DNA from: Delphinapterus leucas | Lineage: Eukaryota; Chordata; Mammalia; Artiodactyla; Monodontidae | Assembly (NCBI RefSeq): GCF_002288925.2 | Contig: NW_022097993.1 | Location: 7,255,537 to 7,319,536 of the forward strand | Length of the DNA stretch: 64,000 nucleotides | Reading direction: 5' to 3' | Shown: in pieces, positions 35,716 to 49,124 of the stretch | Position numbering within the stretch: the first letter of the stretch is position 1 | How the letters are laid out: each line of letters opens with the position of its first letter | The notes under the pieces: generated by a model | What the model saw: only the letters and a program-made list of their open reading frames with translations | Databases searched by the model: none | What the model was told of the DNA's origin: nothing | Position numbers and translations under genes: made by a program

Positions 35716-36984
35716 AACAAGGACCTCACTTTCCAACTTCACGGTTTGCCCCAGTTCTGAACCTCTCTTCTATATTGCTTTCCATGGCCAAAACATTGTA
35801 ATTCATCGGCTTTCCTTCTTCCCAAACCTGGTTGGAATCTTATCTCACTGGTGTCCCCTTTCAAATTCTTTTGTCCGTATGGACTTTCATTACCACTTTT
35901 CATTACTGTAAGGTGTTCTGAGTGCAGATTTATGTAAGGGAGGATAGAAACATGTGGCTAGCTTGTCATATTTATGTGGAAGCCCTCTATTATATCTGTG
36001 AGGGTTTTTTCCCTGTTCCATTTATCCTAGTCATTTTTCAAAAAACACCATATTTTGGGTCCCCAATATCTGTCTTCGTATCTATCTATAATTATTTTTA
36101 TCCCTTTGTCCATTTCTTCATTTTGTGTAATTTTTCTGAAGTTACTTTTCCATACCATCATTAGAGTCTTCTGTGTATTAATGGTTTTAATTACATTATA
36201 AATCCTTCATTCGTATTATTTTTCTCTGTAGTTTTTTTGGGTGCCTATTTGATTTTAAAATATCGCCCTAATGCCTTATTAACTCACGCTTCAGCATGTT
36301 TCATAGAGTTAGTGTTCTCAACATTCCTTGAAAGTACAGACACATGTTGTTTAATTCTTTGTGATATATTTCAATTTCCTAAAATTGTTTCTCATTTCTG
36401 ACATCCTCTATACCTTTTGTAATATATACCTGAAGTCTTTTTGACAAAGTTTCAGGTTGCAATATTTTTCTAGCTACACATCTTGGAATAAATGGTTATT
36501 TCTCCACCTCTTATTTGTTCCAGAATAGCGTAGTTGTAATTTCCTTGACTTTGTTATTTGCAGCTACAATCTAAGTTTTTGTTTTTCTCTGTTTTGTTTC
36601 TTTGTTTGTGATTTTTCTTTAATTGCTTGAGACTATTGTGTTGGCAAATTGTGACACAACTTTTGCTTCTGGGTGTGCTAACACTTTGGTGAGAATACAG
36701 TTTAGAAAATGTACTGACTTCTTAAGTATATTTTTTTCCCCCAAAGTTACCTTTGTTCTGAAACTGCAGAGTTGGCTTTGGGGATATTCTTTTCCATGTC
36801 ACACAACCCACTCTTACCTCCACACCTAGCACCTGACAGTTAAGAAGTGAGGTTAGAGGAAAAGTACTGGTAATGCATTGGCTCCTGGTCTCTCCTCTAG
36901 CCCCACCCCCACTGATGATCTGTGGAAGTGGGGAAATGTGCTCCAACTTAGAGATTCCCCATCTTTTCTTGTCTGTATAATCTC
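35716..36984. other. No gene recognised
   Basis: AT-rich unique sequence with T-rich stretches. Small frames show no domain. Confidence 0.55.
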
Positions 36985-37417
36985 CAATGCTTGTGCACGT
37001 GGGCTTCAGTAGTTGTGGCACGTGGGCTCAGTAGTTGTAGCACAATGGCTTAGCTGCTCCGTGGCATATGGGATCTTCCCAGACCAGGGCTTGAAACTGT
37101 GTCCCCTGCATTGATAGGCAGATTCTTTTTTTTTTTTTTTTTTAAATAGGTCTTTACTGGGGTATAATTGCTTCACAATAATGTGTTAGCTTCTGTTGTA
37201 CAACAAAGTGAATCAGCCATATGCATACGTATATCCCCACACCCCCTCCCTCTTGGGCCTCCCTCCCATCCTCCCTCTCCCACCCCTCTAGGTTGTCGCA
37301 AAGCACCGAGCTGATCTCCCTGTGCTATGCTGCTGCATCAACATATATACACTATGAAATGCAAAACAGTTAGCTAGTGGGCAGGATCCTTAACCACTGT
37401 GCCACCAGGGAAGTCCC
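36985..37417 (-). mobile_element. CHR-1-type SINE, split by an L1
   Basis: The left part, 36985-37127, has CHR-1 body and head (cagtagttgtggcacgtggg, gcatatgggatcttcccaga). The right part, 37392-37417, ends aaccactgtgccaccaggg and aagtcccc. The two join exactly across the inserted L1. The SINE's own TSD was not found and its 3' part looks truncated. Confidence 0.9.
37128..37379 (-). mobile_element. L1 3' end with inverted 5' piece
   Basis: A T run, then ctttactggggtataattgc, gtgttagcttctgttgtaca and aagcaccgagctgatctccc: a reversed L1 3' UTR. At about 37341 the sequence switches strand: acatatatacactatgaaat, gcaaaacagttagctagtgg is the forward version of L1 sequence adjacent to the break. 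TSD-like ggcagattctt (37117-37127) and ggcaggatcctt (37380-37391) flank it. Confidence 0.85.
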
Positions 37418-37724
37418 CACCAGAAGGCTTTTAAATGACAAACCTCTCAGATTGATATTATATGAACTTCCTAGCCTTAAAGGAAACTTTGGATAGTTTT
37501 AACTGAAAATAAAATAACCCCAAAGATGGGGCTACCCCATCATCACATACAGTTATTTAGAAAAGGTACAGTCTGAATTGACAAGCTAGAAAAAAGACTC
37601 ACGCTCTGAGTTGATAAGAACTGAAGCCAAAGAGCAATGTTTGGTGAGTGGAGCAATACGGATTTTGGTTGTCACTCAAGCTTTTTGGCTGGGCATAAAC
37701 TATACAGCATAACAAGTCACCCTT
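37418..37724. other. No gene recognised
   Basis: Unique AT-rich sequence between two L1 copies. Confidence 0.5.
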
Positions 37725-39096
37725 CAAAAAAACATGGTAGGTATCTAGTAAAATCAGTAGTGTTTAATTTCTATGCAAAAGAAATTGATTGGAGTCCACA
37801 GCTAACATCATAGTCAATTGTGAAAAGCTGATAATTTTCCTCTAAGATCAGAAACAAGACAAGACAAGGATACCCAGTCTTGCCACTTTTATTTGACGTA
37901 GTACTGGAAGTCCTACTCAGAGAAATTAGGAAAGAAAAAGAAATGAAGAGCATCCAAATAAGAAAAGTAGTAAAACGATCACTATTTGCAGATAACATGA
38001 TACTATATTATAGAAAACCCTAAAGAATCCACCAAAAACTGTTAGAACTAGTACACGAATTTGGTAAGGTTGCAGGATCCAAAATCAACATACTAAGTTT
38101 TCTTTGCATTTCCATACACTAATAATGACCTGTACACTGAAAACTATATGACATTGATGAAAGAAATTAAAGATGATACAAATGAATGGAAAGATGTCCC
38201 ATGCTCATGGATTGGAAGAATTAACATTGTTAAAATGTCCATACTGACCAAAATAATCTTCAGATTCAATACAATTGTTATCAAAATTCCAATGGCGTTT
38301 TTCACAGAAATAGAACAAATAATCCTAAAATTTGTATGGAACCACAAAAGACCCTGAATAGTCAAAACAATCTTGAGGAAGAAGGACAAAGTTGGAGGCA
38401 TCATGCTTCCTGATTTCAAACTATACAACAAAGCTATCGCAGTCCAAGGAGTATGGTATTGGCATAAAACAGACACATATATCATTGGAACCAAAAAAAA
38501 GAGGACAGCAGTAACCCCACACATATATGGTCAATTAATTTATGATAAAGAAGTCAAAACTGTACAACGAATGGTGTTGGGCAAACTAGACAGTCACGTG
38601 TAAAAGAATGAAACTGGATCACTATCTTACACCATACACAAAAATCAACTCAAAATGGATTAAAGACTTGAATGTAAGACCTGAAACATAAAACTCCTGG
38701 AAGAAAACAGGTGGTAGGCTTTTTGATATAAATCTTAGCTACAATTTTTTGCAAAACAACAAAAGCAAAAATAAGTAGGACTGCGTCGAACTAAAAAGCT
38801 TCTGAACAGCAAAGGAAAACATTAACAAAATGAAAAAGCAACTTACCAAATGGGAGACAATAGTTGCAAATCATATATCTAATAAGGGGTTAATATCCAA
38901 AACATATAATGAATTCACAAAACACAATAACAAGAAAACGATCTAATTTTAAAAAGGACAGAAGATCTAAATAGACATTTTTCCAAAGAAGACATCCAGA
39001 TAGCCAACAGGTACAAAAAATACTCAAAATCACTAATCATTAGGGAACTGCAAATCAAAACCACACTGAGATATCATCTCATGATGGCCATTCTAA
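37725..39096 (+). pseudogene. L1 ORF2 remnant, RT to C-terminus
   Basis: Decayed L1 ORF2. Visible in broken frames: [14 protein letters not shown] and [12 protein letters not shown] (the reverse-transcriptase FADD motif, here with N for the second D), then [40 protein letters not shown] and NPHIYGQLI-like TPHIYGQLIYD. A stop follows KRP near 38357. Both ends are missing: no endonuclease, no 3' UTR, and the match stops near ggccattctaac. Not functional. Confidence 0.88.
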
Positions 39097-41249
39097 CTTA
39101 TTGAGTTATAGGACCCATGATGGCATCTTAGTATAATTTCTAACAGATAATAAGTTTAAAAATTTTATAAATGTAGGCTATCTGACAAACGGAAACTTGA
39201 CTGCAAATTACTGTAGCATGTTATCAATCCTATAAATTTATGTTACTTGAAGAGTAAAATATTTGTATTTTAATAATAATATTCATGAGGTAAATTAACA
39301 ACTGAATATTTTCTGTACATCCTCACACTCTGTGTTTAGCTGCCTGGAAACTATTCAACATCTACTTATGATTGTTTTTTAGCACCTTTTAATGCAAACA
39401 TTACATAGGGTAACTGTTAAAATTTCTTTGGAGAGCAGAACTGACATTCTGGGTGGATAAAATAAGATTAAAGTACCTTAAAAAATACCCTAAATCTGTC
39501 ATGTAAAGACGTTTCCTGTTAGCACCAAGAGCTGCAGATGGTCTCATCACCAAATATATCTACAATGTATGTTATGGGATTATGAAGTTGAATTTCTAAA
39601 GCTCTGACGATGTTCTCTGGTTACTACCACTTATAATATCTTAAGGTTGTTTACTTCTTTTTCTTAACACATTAGTACCAGGTTTCTCCTGGAATAAGAG
39701 AAGAGAAATGAGAGGTTTTTCATAGCTACTATAGATATAGGGAAGATGAACTTTGCAATTTAGTTAAAAACCGTAGTTGAAAAGTAACATTGAATTATCA
39801 TCCAGCTATCTATTTAGACAAAATCTCTAGTATTAAGTCCCACAAATACTGAAATATACTTTAAAAATAAACATGGATAATTTTATCCCTTTGATTACAA
39901 GTGTAAAGGTATTTGTTCTATGGAAATGTATACATATAAAATGGTATACGTAATTTATGACATTACTTATAGTAAGTATATGAAAATATGATAATATATG
40001 CATATAAAGAAACTATTGTGTGTATGGAATAAGGTGTGGCATTGCCATTCAGCAACCCAACAAGCTTCCTCCAATTTTGACAAATTGAAACTTCTGAACT
40101 GCAGATAAGATGATATATTAACTTCTAAAAATTCAGATATTTAGTTCATGGATCTTGGTTACTTTTTCCTCTACAATTTGGCATAGATATTTTGTTCTAG
40201 AAGGCTCCAATGTAAGCAACACATTTCATTTTGGTACAAACTGTTACGAATGGCTTGGGAAAATACGTTATTCTATAACTTGAAGAGTGGAAAGTTTCAC
40301 ACTCTAGTTTAGACTTTCAGACTTTCTATTGAAACTTAGAATATTACATCTATTTTTAGAAAAGAACGTTGTGGAATCCACAAAGAATTCATTAATATAT
40401 TTTGTTGAAAGCATGGGTGTCTCCTCCCTGCATACACTTGTCTGCCTCATTTCTAGGCATCACAATCCCATCTGATCCCTCTACTTGGATTAAGTACTCA
40501 TAGGCTGCCCCCTGGAAAGTGAACAGGTGATTCTGAGGACAAGACAGGCAGTGGTCTGGAACCACATTATAATGAAAAATAAAAACATACTCCTCATCAT
40601 GAGCAAAAAATGTTGCTGAATTATCGAAACACAGGCCCAGAAGATAGAATGGTATTAAGACCAATTAGTGGGAGGAGTTGTTGGATAATGGGGTTTTCTC
40701 GTGAAATGAAGGAACTTTTCAGGTAAGCAAGGACTCTGAATTAATCGTCTGTTACACAAAACTCTTACAGACAAGATAGAAAGCGGCACTTGATCTAGAA
40801 AATCTGTGAATTAAAATAATACTTTGATTGATCCTATCAGGTATATAATAAAAAAAATACCCTAGATACCAAACAGTTGCTTAGAAGTGGGGAAATAAGA
40901 ATCCCATGGTTATTATCCAATTGGCAATTTAAAATCTCTAAGAGTTATGTATCAATTATTGAGATGGGATATACAACTCAATAATGAAACAACCCTGATG
41001 TGAACGTGTAATGATCTGACATGGGAGATCTTGATAGAGAAATTAAAATTTGTTCAAGTGTTACCCAACTTATAAATGTACATGTCTAGGATGTTGTTTA
41101 GTCTCAATTGTTCACCAGATTTTGGTGATATCACAGGTCAAAGCAAACAAAATTAACTTTATAAAACATATTAAAGAAGAAATACGATTTAAATTTGCTG
41201 CCTCTGAATTTGTTTGTAGAATTGATATAGAATGCTCTTATAGCTATGA
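39097..41249. other. No gene recognised
   Basis: AT-rich unique sequence. A 90-codon minus-strand frame at 40664-40392 contains VPDHCLSCPQNHLFTFQGAA but matches nothing I know and has no supporting context. Confidence 0.45.
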
Positions 41250-41455
41250 GTAATTTATAAATTAATTTATAATTTTAAAATTATAAATTAATTAAAATTT
41301 ATAATTATATATATTTATAATTTATATATATTTATATTTATAATTATAATTCAAAATTATATTTATAATTTATATATATTTATAATTTATAATTATATAT
41401 AATTTATAATTATAATTAATTATAATTATAAATTAAATTAAAATTTATAAATTAA
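41250..41455. repeat. AT-rich palindrome cluster
   Basis: About 200 bp of almost pure A/T built from TTATAATT and TATATATTTA units. Two perfect palindromes are present: 41260-41293 (17-nt arms, aattaatttataatttt) and 41400-41435 (18-nt arms, taatttataattataatt). Such sequence can extrude cruciforms. No coding content. Confidence 0.92.
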
Positions 41456-42597
41456 CACAAATGTCCAGGCATTGGAGAAGTGTAACCTCAACTTTAAATC
41501 TACTGAAAGTACTATTAGAGACTTAATTTCATTTAAGTCCTTGATGAATCATATGGTACTAAGGCAACAGGTGATATTTAATGGTTCAGTAGCAGGAGCT
41601 AAGATTCCTGAAATATTTCAGTTGTGACATCTGCTTAAACCATTCAGTGTTTGCGTATTAATCACGTGATGCAGTTGGAATAACTGACATTTATAGACTC
41701 TAAGAACCATTCTGCTTGAGGACAAATAAAATTGGCTTAATTCTCCTTAGTTACTGAGAGTAACTGTGTCATCACAGGTGGTCGTGTAGATTAATAGACA
41801 GTATAAGAAACAAGAAGGTAGTTTGGTTTTTTCTTGTGATATTAAATTTTAAGTTATTGACTCACTTTCCCCTCATGTATTTACAAAATTTTTAAGGAAA
41901 AACTTGCCAAAGAAGAGACACACACACACATGCATGGGTAAATGTGCACACACACACACACACACAGAGACAGATTAAATGTGGAATTTTTTAAAAGATA
42001 ATAATGCATCTAAGAGGAGAAAAACAATTATGCTCCATAATTCCTCTGACAGCATCAATTCTGATAACAGTCACAAAGGCCAAAAAGATAGCATTTTAAA
42101 TTACATATTTTCATAATCAGAGAAGGGAGAACAGGCTGGCTATTGAGAAAGACAATTCTGTTCCTAATTAACAAACAAAAAAAATGGACAACAGTAGTTT
42201 TACAGTAAATGTAGAATCAGAATTCAAAAGTTTATTTCCAACATTCACCTTGATAAACTCCAAGGGCTAAAACTACATTGTAAGTCTGTGATCAACCCCC
42301 TGCAAGGAGTTAGTGTAACAAATGTTAAGGTATTTATTTGGTATGGAGAGCTCTCAGGTAGACCTTTAATGACTCATTTGATTCAAGAGTAGCATTAGAA
42401 TCCTTAAATGAATGTTCACAAAGCACTCATTTTGGATTGCAGACATCATATATCACTTATTGTCAAACAACACATTCACTTTGGGAAGCCAGCGAAGCAT
42501 GAGTTGTGACTACTTTGTGCTAATGAAAACTGAGAAGGCTGCCAGTGCTCTCCCCTGGATGGAAAGACCCTCTGCTTCCACAAGAGTTGGAAAGATG

Positions 42598-42601
<4 letters not shown>
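41456..42601. other. No gene; interrupted (CA)n
   Basis: Unique sequence. An interrupted CA repeat lies at about 41919-41967, split by tgcatgggtaaatgtg. Confidence 0.6.

Positions 42602-42654
<53 letters not shown>
42602..42654. repeat. (AT)26 microsatellite
   Basis: Perfect AT dinucleotide run of 53 bases. Isoleucine/tyrosine-repeat frames across it are artefacts. Confidence 0.98.
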
Positions 42655-42657
<3 letters not shown>

Positions 42658-42711
42658 GCCTCAATCATATATCCTCCGATACCTGCACTCATGATTACTG
42701 AGATTTACAGT

Positions 42712-43099
42712 TGTGATGGGCTGAATTGTGCTCCCCCATTCATATGCTGAAGTCCTAACCCTAGTACCTCAGAATGTGACCTTATTTAGAGATAGGGTTT
42801 TTACCAAGTTAAAATGAGGTGATTATGGGCCCTAATCCAATATGACTGTTTTCCTTATAAAGAGAAATTTGGAGATGGACTCACATACAGGGGAAAAGCC
42901 ATAGGAACATGAAAACGGCCATCTACAAGCCAAGGAGAGAGGCATGGAATAGGTCCTTCCCTCACAGCCCTCAGAAGAAACCAACCCTGCCTACACCTTC
43001 ATCTTGGACTTCTAGCCTCCAATCTGTGTGGCTGTAAATGTCTGTTTAATCCACCCAGTTTGTGGTATTTTGTTATAGCAGCTCTGGGGACCTAATACC
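42712..43099 (+). mobile_element. Solo LTR, MaLR/MLT1-like
   Basis: Begins tgtgatgggctgaattgtgc and has catatgctgaagtcctaacc, cagaatgtgaccttattta, ctaatccaatatgactg, atctacaagccaaggagaga and cttggacttctagcctcc, ending near gacctaatacccc. Same family type as the LTR at 3.3 kb and less diverged. Confidence 0.7.
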
Positions 43100-46060
43100 C
43101 CAGCAATGATTTAGGACATTTGACCATGCATCAGAATAACTCCAAAAACTAAAAGAAGCTGATGGAAAAATATAGCTTTCTTTTTATGACTCTTCATATT
43201 TAGTTGCCATTTTCTGCTGAATATGACTATACAGTTATAAACAAACATATACTTCTAAGCTGTTAACCAGACACAAATTCTTACATTTAAAATAATTTAA
43301 AAATATCCATAGGGAATATGTAAGAAAATTTTATTTTCATAACTGTATTTTCTAAAAAAAAACTTGATTTTTATTCTAAAGTTTTATTATGATTGTGTGT
43401 AAAAATATTTTTCAAGCTAATTTGCTTATCCTTTTGAATTTCCACTTTTTTTCTCATCAGAAAACATCCTTTACCTAAAGATCTTGATCTGTAGTGTATT
43501 TTATACTGTCATTAGGTAGAATGCTGAAATGCGATCACTGCTTTTAGTCTGATTTATGTGGAATTTACCAAACACTGAAGGTTTAATAAAGTTATAGCAG
43601 GCTTTTTTTATTCAGTGAATTTACTGACGTTTCTGACAATAAAAATATTTAAATTTGAATTCAAAACTTTTTTATAGATGCCAAAATATATTCCTAGGCT
43701 GAATTAAAAAATATACAATAAATTTAAAGTTAACCTTTATATATATCTATGTATTACAAAATACTTATTGATAGTAGAAGCAAAATGTTCTTATTAAAAT
43801 AATCATTTTTACCAAAGTATAATCTGAAATCCTGAACTGAGGTTAAATATTTTAAAATAACTTTTTATCTCATTTTTTGGCTCAGCAAATCTATTGCTGT
43901 TTGATAGCTTATGCCTCTGCATTCAGAGTAGGACACACAAGCTGAATTCACATTGTAAGCAAAATGTTGTGTCTTTTTCTTTTTCTTTTGTAACAGTAAT
44001 AATCATAGACTCATGAATATAAGAGATATTCTATATGTGTCTCTTTACATAGACGTGCCAGCCCCTGCTCTCATTCAGATGTTCATCCTCTGGCATCTGT
44101 AACCTGGATTACTAACATCTCATCCCCTTTTTAAAATTCAAAACTTCACCGAACATGAGAGTAAGTTACAGGCTTAATTTTCCTAATCCATATATAAATT
44201 ATCTTCATGTTTAGAATTCTATTTAGCCAAAAAAGGGACACATAGGAAAATGAGTATACATCCTTCTTTGACTTATTCTTTCCTTGTCACTTATGGGTTT
44301 TTAGCATATATATAAACTCTTCCATTTGTCATTTAAGTGAAAGCTGAGTGATTTTACTGTATGATGTTTTTAGGCTTAAGTGGTTTGATGATAGGGCTAT
44401 TAGTGGTAATAGTAACTAAAACGAAGCATGCAAAATCTGTCATACCATTCTAAAACATTGGATTCTGCCCCACCTCAAATACCCCCAATTTGTATACATT
44501 TTATGATTTTTAATCTACTGGGAGTCTTGTTTTCTTAGGCAGTAGTAATCTTGCTCACTAGGTAGCAAAAGGAAAGTCTTTCAATAGAGGAAAATTATTG
44601 GACAAGTGAGATTGGTGATTGTCATAAGAACTCATTGGCCACAAAAGGAGAGCCAGCAACTTGGGACGCGGCTGAGACCAAAGACCAAGCAATCTCAGCT
44701 GGCTTACAAAGACAGCTCTTCCTCAAAAACTGTTCGTAATGCAATACTCCCTAAATTAATAATCTCACTTTGATTAACAATGTAATCAAAGATTATATTG
44801 GAAGCTGGGATCTACCCTTCATCCATTTAAAATGAAATCTCAACTTTAGATTTATCATAAAAATCACTCAAGGAAATAATAATGTTCAAGATTTCATACA
44901 CAGCTCAGTTTGAAAATTGTATGCAAATTGTTTACCCAAACGTTTTAAAGCCAAAGGTTTAGCTGTGGCAGAGATGACTAGCACTCCTCAAACACGTACT
45001 TCTCCTTTCTTGGTATAGAATTGTCTCTGGGAAACAGCTGCTCAACCAGCAACCAAATTTCCCAAGTCCTCACGGCCTTGACATTTTGGTAAAGGCTCTG
45101 GGTAGACGGACTGCCATGAATTTCTGAAACCACCTGTGACTTTTAGAATGCTATTATTTTCAGTATAGTCTATCTCTCCCTCTTGGAATCTTTAAGCAAA
45201 AATAATGCTAGTCCTGAATACTTTGTCTTCCTCAGTTGTCTAGCAGACACAAGAGCTACTCATCCATATGGTCAGGCTCTCTGAAGTCACCTGACCCACA
45301 GGTGCTGGCATGGATTCCCCTTTCTTGGCGACCATGCCCACTTTACAACAGAGGTGGCCAGATATGATTTTCTATTTTTATCATGACTGAGTATGCCTTT
45401 GGGTTCTTTATAAGATTGGCAAACTGTTTGTAAATTTAAAAAATCACAGAGTTACAACTTAGGTTAAATACAGGAGAAGAGGTTGCTTCCCACACAGAAC
45501 GCTTACCCTTTGTCCCCACTACTCACCCTTCCACGTTCAGCCATGTCTCACATTTGCAGTTAGCTATGTGGCCTTTGTGTTTCTAGCTCACACTGTACAA
45601 CAGATTTTAAACCTCTCATAAAATTCCCCTTTTTATTAAGTGTAAAAGTAATTCTCTGACAGAGGGGCTATAACAAAATTCACTTTATGTTTACCTCCCA
45701 TGTGTAGCCAATGTGACAGTTTAAAAAATCCAATGTTTGCTTTGTTGTATGAAATAAAAATGCGATATGCCTCCAGTCACTTCATGTCATATACTGGGGA
45801 AAGTGTATTTGGAAGAGACTTGAACACGTGGAGGTGGGATAATGACGCTAGGCTTCTTCAGTATAGAAGATGGTCCAAGAAGTTCAGCTTAACAGGAGAA
45901 AAATGAGGAAACAGCCAGTTATCAGAGCCAACTTCTTAAGAATTCTGCTGTAGGTACTTTCTCTTCAGTGTAAACAGTGAATCCAAGTGAACCAAAGAGA
46001 ATTGGTTTAAGCATCATTGTCCCTAAAAGTAAGAAAATTTCATGGATTGGATTTTAAAAG
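43100..46060. other. About 3 kb, no gene or repeat recognised
   Basis: AT-rich unique sequence with no supported element or long frame. Confidence 0.5.
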
Positions 46061-46265
46061 CCAGTGGAAACAAAATGAAAAATAAGACCTCACATTTGTG
46101 TTACCTTCTCACCTGCCTCTCACAGCAGCCTTTTGGAAAAGATGAGGTCATACTGTTTGATCCTATTTTAGAGGTAAGGAGGCTTTCACTCACAGAGGTG
46201 ATGTGTGCAAGTTCTCAGAACTGAGACTTGGGTTAAGTCTCTCCTTCATTATTGCAGTCCCTGCT
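46061..46265 (-). mobile_element. MIR SINE
   Basis: In reverse: gatcctattttagaggtaag, gaggctttcactcacagag, gatgtgtgcaagttctcaga and cagaactgagacttgggtta. Confidence 0.65.
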
Positions 46266-46903
46266 TCGTATATAATGATGCTGCTCGGATTAGGCAGGGC
46301 TGTTTAGTAGCGTGAAGAGACGGTGCTCTTTGTAGGGCATACGACATCCAAGAACAGGGTCAGTTGGCTTCCTATTGGCTTATTTTGTCTACTTTGGAGT
46401 TGTAAAATCTGTCAAATGATATTCAGAATTTTTATATTTTACTATAAAGTGAAATCAAGTGTATGCACACACACACGTATCAATGAAATAATATAATTTG
46501 AAAATTTAAGCTGAATACTTGCTATAACATTATCATCAGGGAGATATTCAGAATATTTAGGCACCTTTTATGGCACAGACAGTAGCGCATCAAAATAGAA
46601 CACTGGCCAATCAGAATGGAAGTTGATCATAAACAGCCCGTTTGCATGTGTCTCAGTGGACAATCAACTCTAACTCTGAAGTATCCATAGACTGGGATAC
46701 CTGGGGGCAAAGATAATAAATGTCGGCTTCTTCCTGCTCTGTGAAATCTGTGAAAAATGATTCATAGACCATGCTTCTGTTCAGTCTCTTATTTTTCAAA
46801 GTAAATAGTTCAAACTTTCACAAATTACTATATTCATCAAAATGTTATCTTATGTTAAAAATCACATGCTGAGGTTCAGACTCTTGCAAAACTGTGAATA
46901 AAC
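46266..46903. other. No gene recognised
   Basis: Unique sequence up to the L1 target site. Confidence 0.55.
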
Positions 46904-47289
46904 TGGATCTCTCTCCTGGGCACTTTTTTTTTTTTTAACATCTGTATTGGAGTATAATTGCTTTATAATGGTGAGTTAGCTTCTGCTGTATAACAAAATG
47001 AATCAGCTATACATATATATATATTCCCATATCCCCTCCCTCTTGCATCTCCCTCCCATCTTCCCTATCCCACCCCTCTAGGTGGTCACAAAGCACCGAG
47101 CTGATCTCACTGTGCTATGTGGCTGCTTCCCACCAGCTAGCTATTTTACATTTGGTAGTGTATATAAGTCCATGTCACTCTCTCACTTCATCCCAGCTTA
47201 CCCTTCCCTCTCCCCGTGTCCTCAAGTCCATTCTCTACGTCTGCATCTTTATGCCTGTCCTGCCCCTAGGTTCTTCAGAACCATTTTCT

Positions 47290-48203
47290 TTATTTTCTAT
47301 TTTTTAGATTCCATATATATCTATTAGCATACGATATTTGTTTTTCTCTTTCTGACTTACTTCACTCTGTATGACATTCCATCCACCTCACTACAAATAA
47401 CTCAATTTTGTTTCATTCTATGGCTGAGTAATATTCCATTGTATATATGTGCCACATCTTCTTTATCCATTCATCTGTCGATGGACACTTAGGTTGCTTC
47501 CATGTCCTGGCTATTGTAAATAGTGCTGCAATGAACATTGTGGTACATGTCTCTTTTTGAATTATGGTTTTCTCAGGGTATATGCCCAGTATTCTCTATC
47601 CTGGAAAATGTTCCATGAGCACTTGAGAAGAAAGTGTATTCTGTTGTTTTTGGATGGAATGTCCTATAAATATCAGTTAAGTCCATCGTGTTTAATGTAT
47701 CATTTAAAGCTTGTGTTTCCTTATTTATTTTCAGTTTGGATGATCTGTCCACTGGTGAAAGCGGGGTGTTAAAGTCCCCTACTATGATTGTGTTACTGTT
47801 GATTTCCCCTTTTATGGCTGTTAGCATTTGCCTTATGTATTGAGGTTCTCTTATGTTGGTGCATAAATATTTACAGTTGTTATATCTTATTCTTGGATTG
47901 ATCCCTTGATCATTATGTAGTGTCCTTCTTTGTCTCTTGCAATAGTCTTTATTTTAAAGTCCACTTTGTCTGATATGAGAATTGCTACTCCAGCTTTCTT
48001 TTGATTTCCATTTGCATAGAATATCTTTTCCATCCCCTCACTTTCAGTCTGTATGTGTCCCTAGGTCTGAAGTGGGTCTCTTGTAGACAGCATATATATG
48101 TGTCTTGTTTTTGTATCCATTCAGCCAGTCTATGTCTTTTGGTGGGAGCATTTAATCCATTCACATTTAAGGTAGTTATCAATATGTGTGTTCCTATTAC
48201 CAT
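47290..48203 (-). pseudogene. L1 ORF2 with endonuclease joined to C-terminus
   Basis: It opens near MVIGTHILITTLNVNGLN and has the APE-type endonuclease motifs NVNGLN, CLQETH and VGDFNTPLSP, then TFFSSAHGTFSRI. At about 47595 the match jumps to ORF2 C-terminal sequence (GIYPEKTIIQ, then TMEYYSAI in another frame). The last endonuclease motif (SDH) and all reverse transcriptase are missing. The join is out of frame and hits a stop a few codons later. Other frameshifts lie between 47828 and 47985. Confidence 0.88.
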
Positions 48204-48244
48204 ATTAAAAATTATTTTGGGTTTGTTATTGTAAGTGTTTTCCT

Positions 48245-49124
48245 TCTATTGTGTTTCCTGCCTAGAGAAGTTTCTTTAGGATTTGTTGTAAAGCTGGTTT
48301 GGTGGTGCTGAATTCTCTTAGCTTTTGCTTCTCTGTAAAGGTTTTAATTTCTCCATCGAATCTGAATGAGCTCCTTGCTGGGTAGAGTAATCTTGGTTGT
48401 AGGTGTTTCTCTTTCATCACTTTAATTATGTCCTGTCACTCCCTTCTGGCTTGCAGAGTTTCTGCTGAAAGATCAGCTGTTAAACTTATGGGGATTCCCT
48501 TGTATGTTATTTGTTGTTTTTCCCTTGCTGCTTTTAATATTTTTTCTTTATATTTAACTTTTGATAGTTTGATTAATATGTGTCTTGGTGTGTTTCTCAT
48601 TGGACTTATCCTATATGGGACTCTGTGCTTCCTGGACTTGATTGACTATTTCCTTTCCCATATTAGGGAAGTTTTCAACTATAAGCTCTTCAAATATTTT
48701 CTCAGTCCCTTTCTTTTTCTCTTCTTCTTCTGGGACCCTTATAATTTGAATGTTGGTGCATTTAATGTTGTCCCAGAGGTCTCTGAGACTCTTCAATTCT
48801 TTTCATCCTTTTTTCTTTATTCCACTCTGCAGTAGTTATTTCCACTCTTTTATCTTCCAGGTCACTTATCCATTCTTCTGTGTCATTTATTCTGCTACTG
48901 ATTACTTCTAGAGAATTTTTAATTTCATTTATTGTGTTGTTCATCACTGTTTGTTTGCTCTTTAGTTCTTCTAGGTCCTTGTTCAATGTTTCTTGCATTT
49001 TCTCCATTCTCTTTCCAAGATTTTGGATCATCTTTACTATGATTATTCTGAATTCTTTTTCAGGTAGACTTCCTATTTCCTCTTCATTTGTTTGGTCTGT
49101 TGGGTTTTTACCTTGTTCCTTCAT
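48245..49124 (-). pseudogene. L1 ORF1 (RNA-binding protein) remnant
   Basis: From 49124 the frame opens MKEQGKNPTDQTNEEEIG, runs through a coiled-coil stretch (ETLNKDLEELKSKQ, INEIKNSLEVISSRI, NDTEEWISDLEDK), then shifts frame near 48785 and continues SLRDLWDNIKCTNIQIIRV and PEEEEKKKGTEKIF. A stop follows VQEAQSPI; C-terminal domain traces continue to about 48245. ORF1p normally trimerises and coats L1 RNA; this copy cannot. Confidence 0.88.

Noticed and set aside
40392..40664. 90-codon minus-strand frame with several cysteines
   Set aside because: No family was recognised and there is no exon or promoter context. Kept only as a note in the surrounding region.
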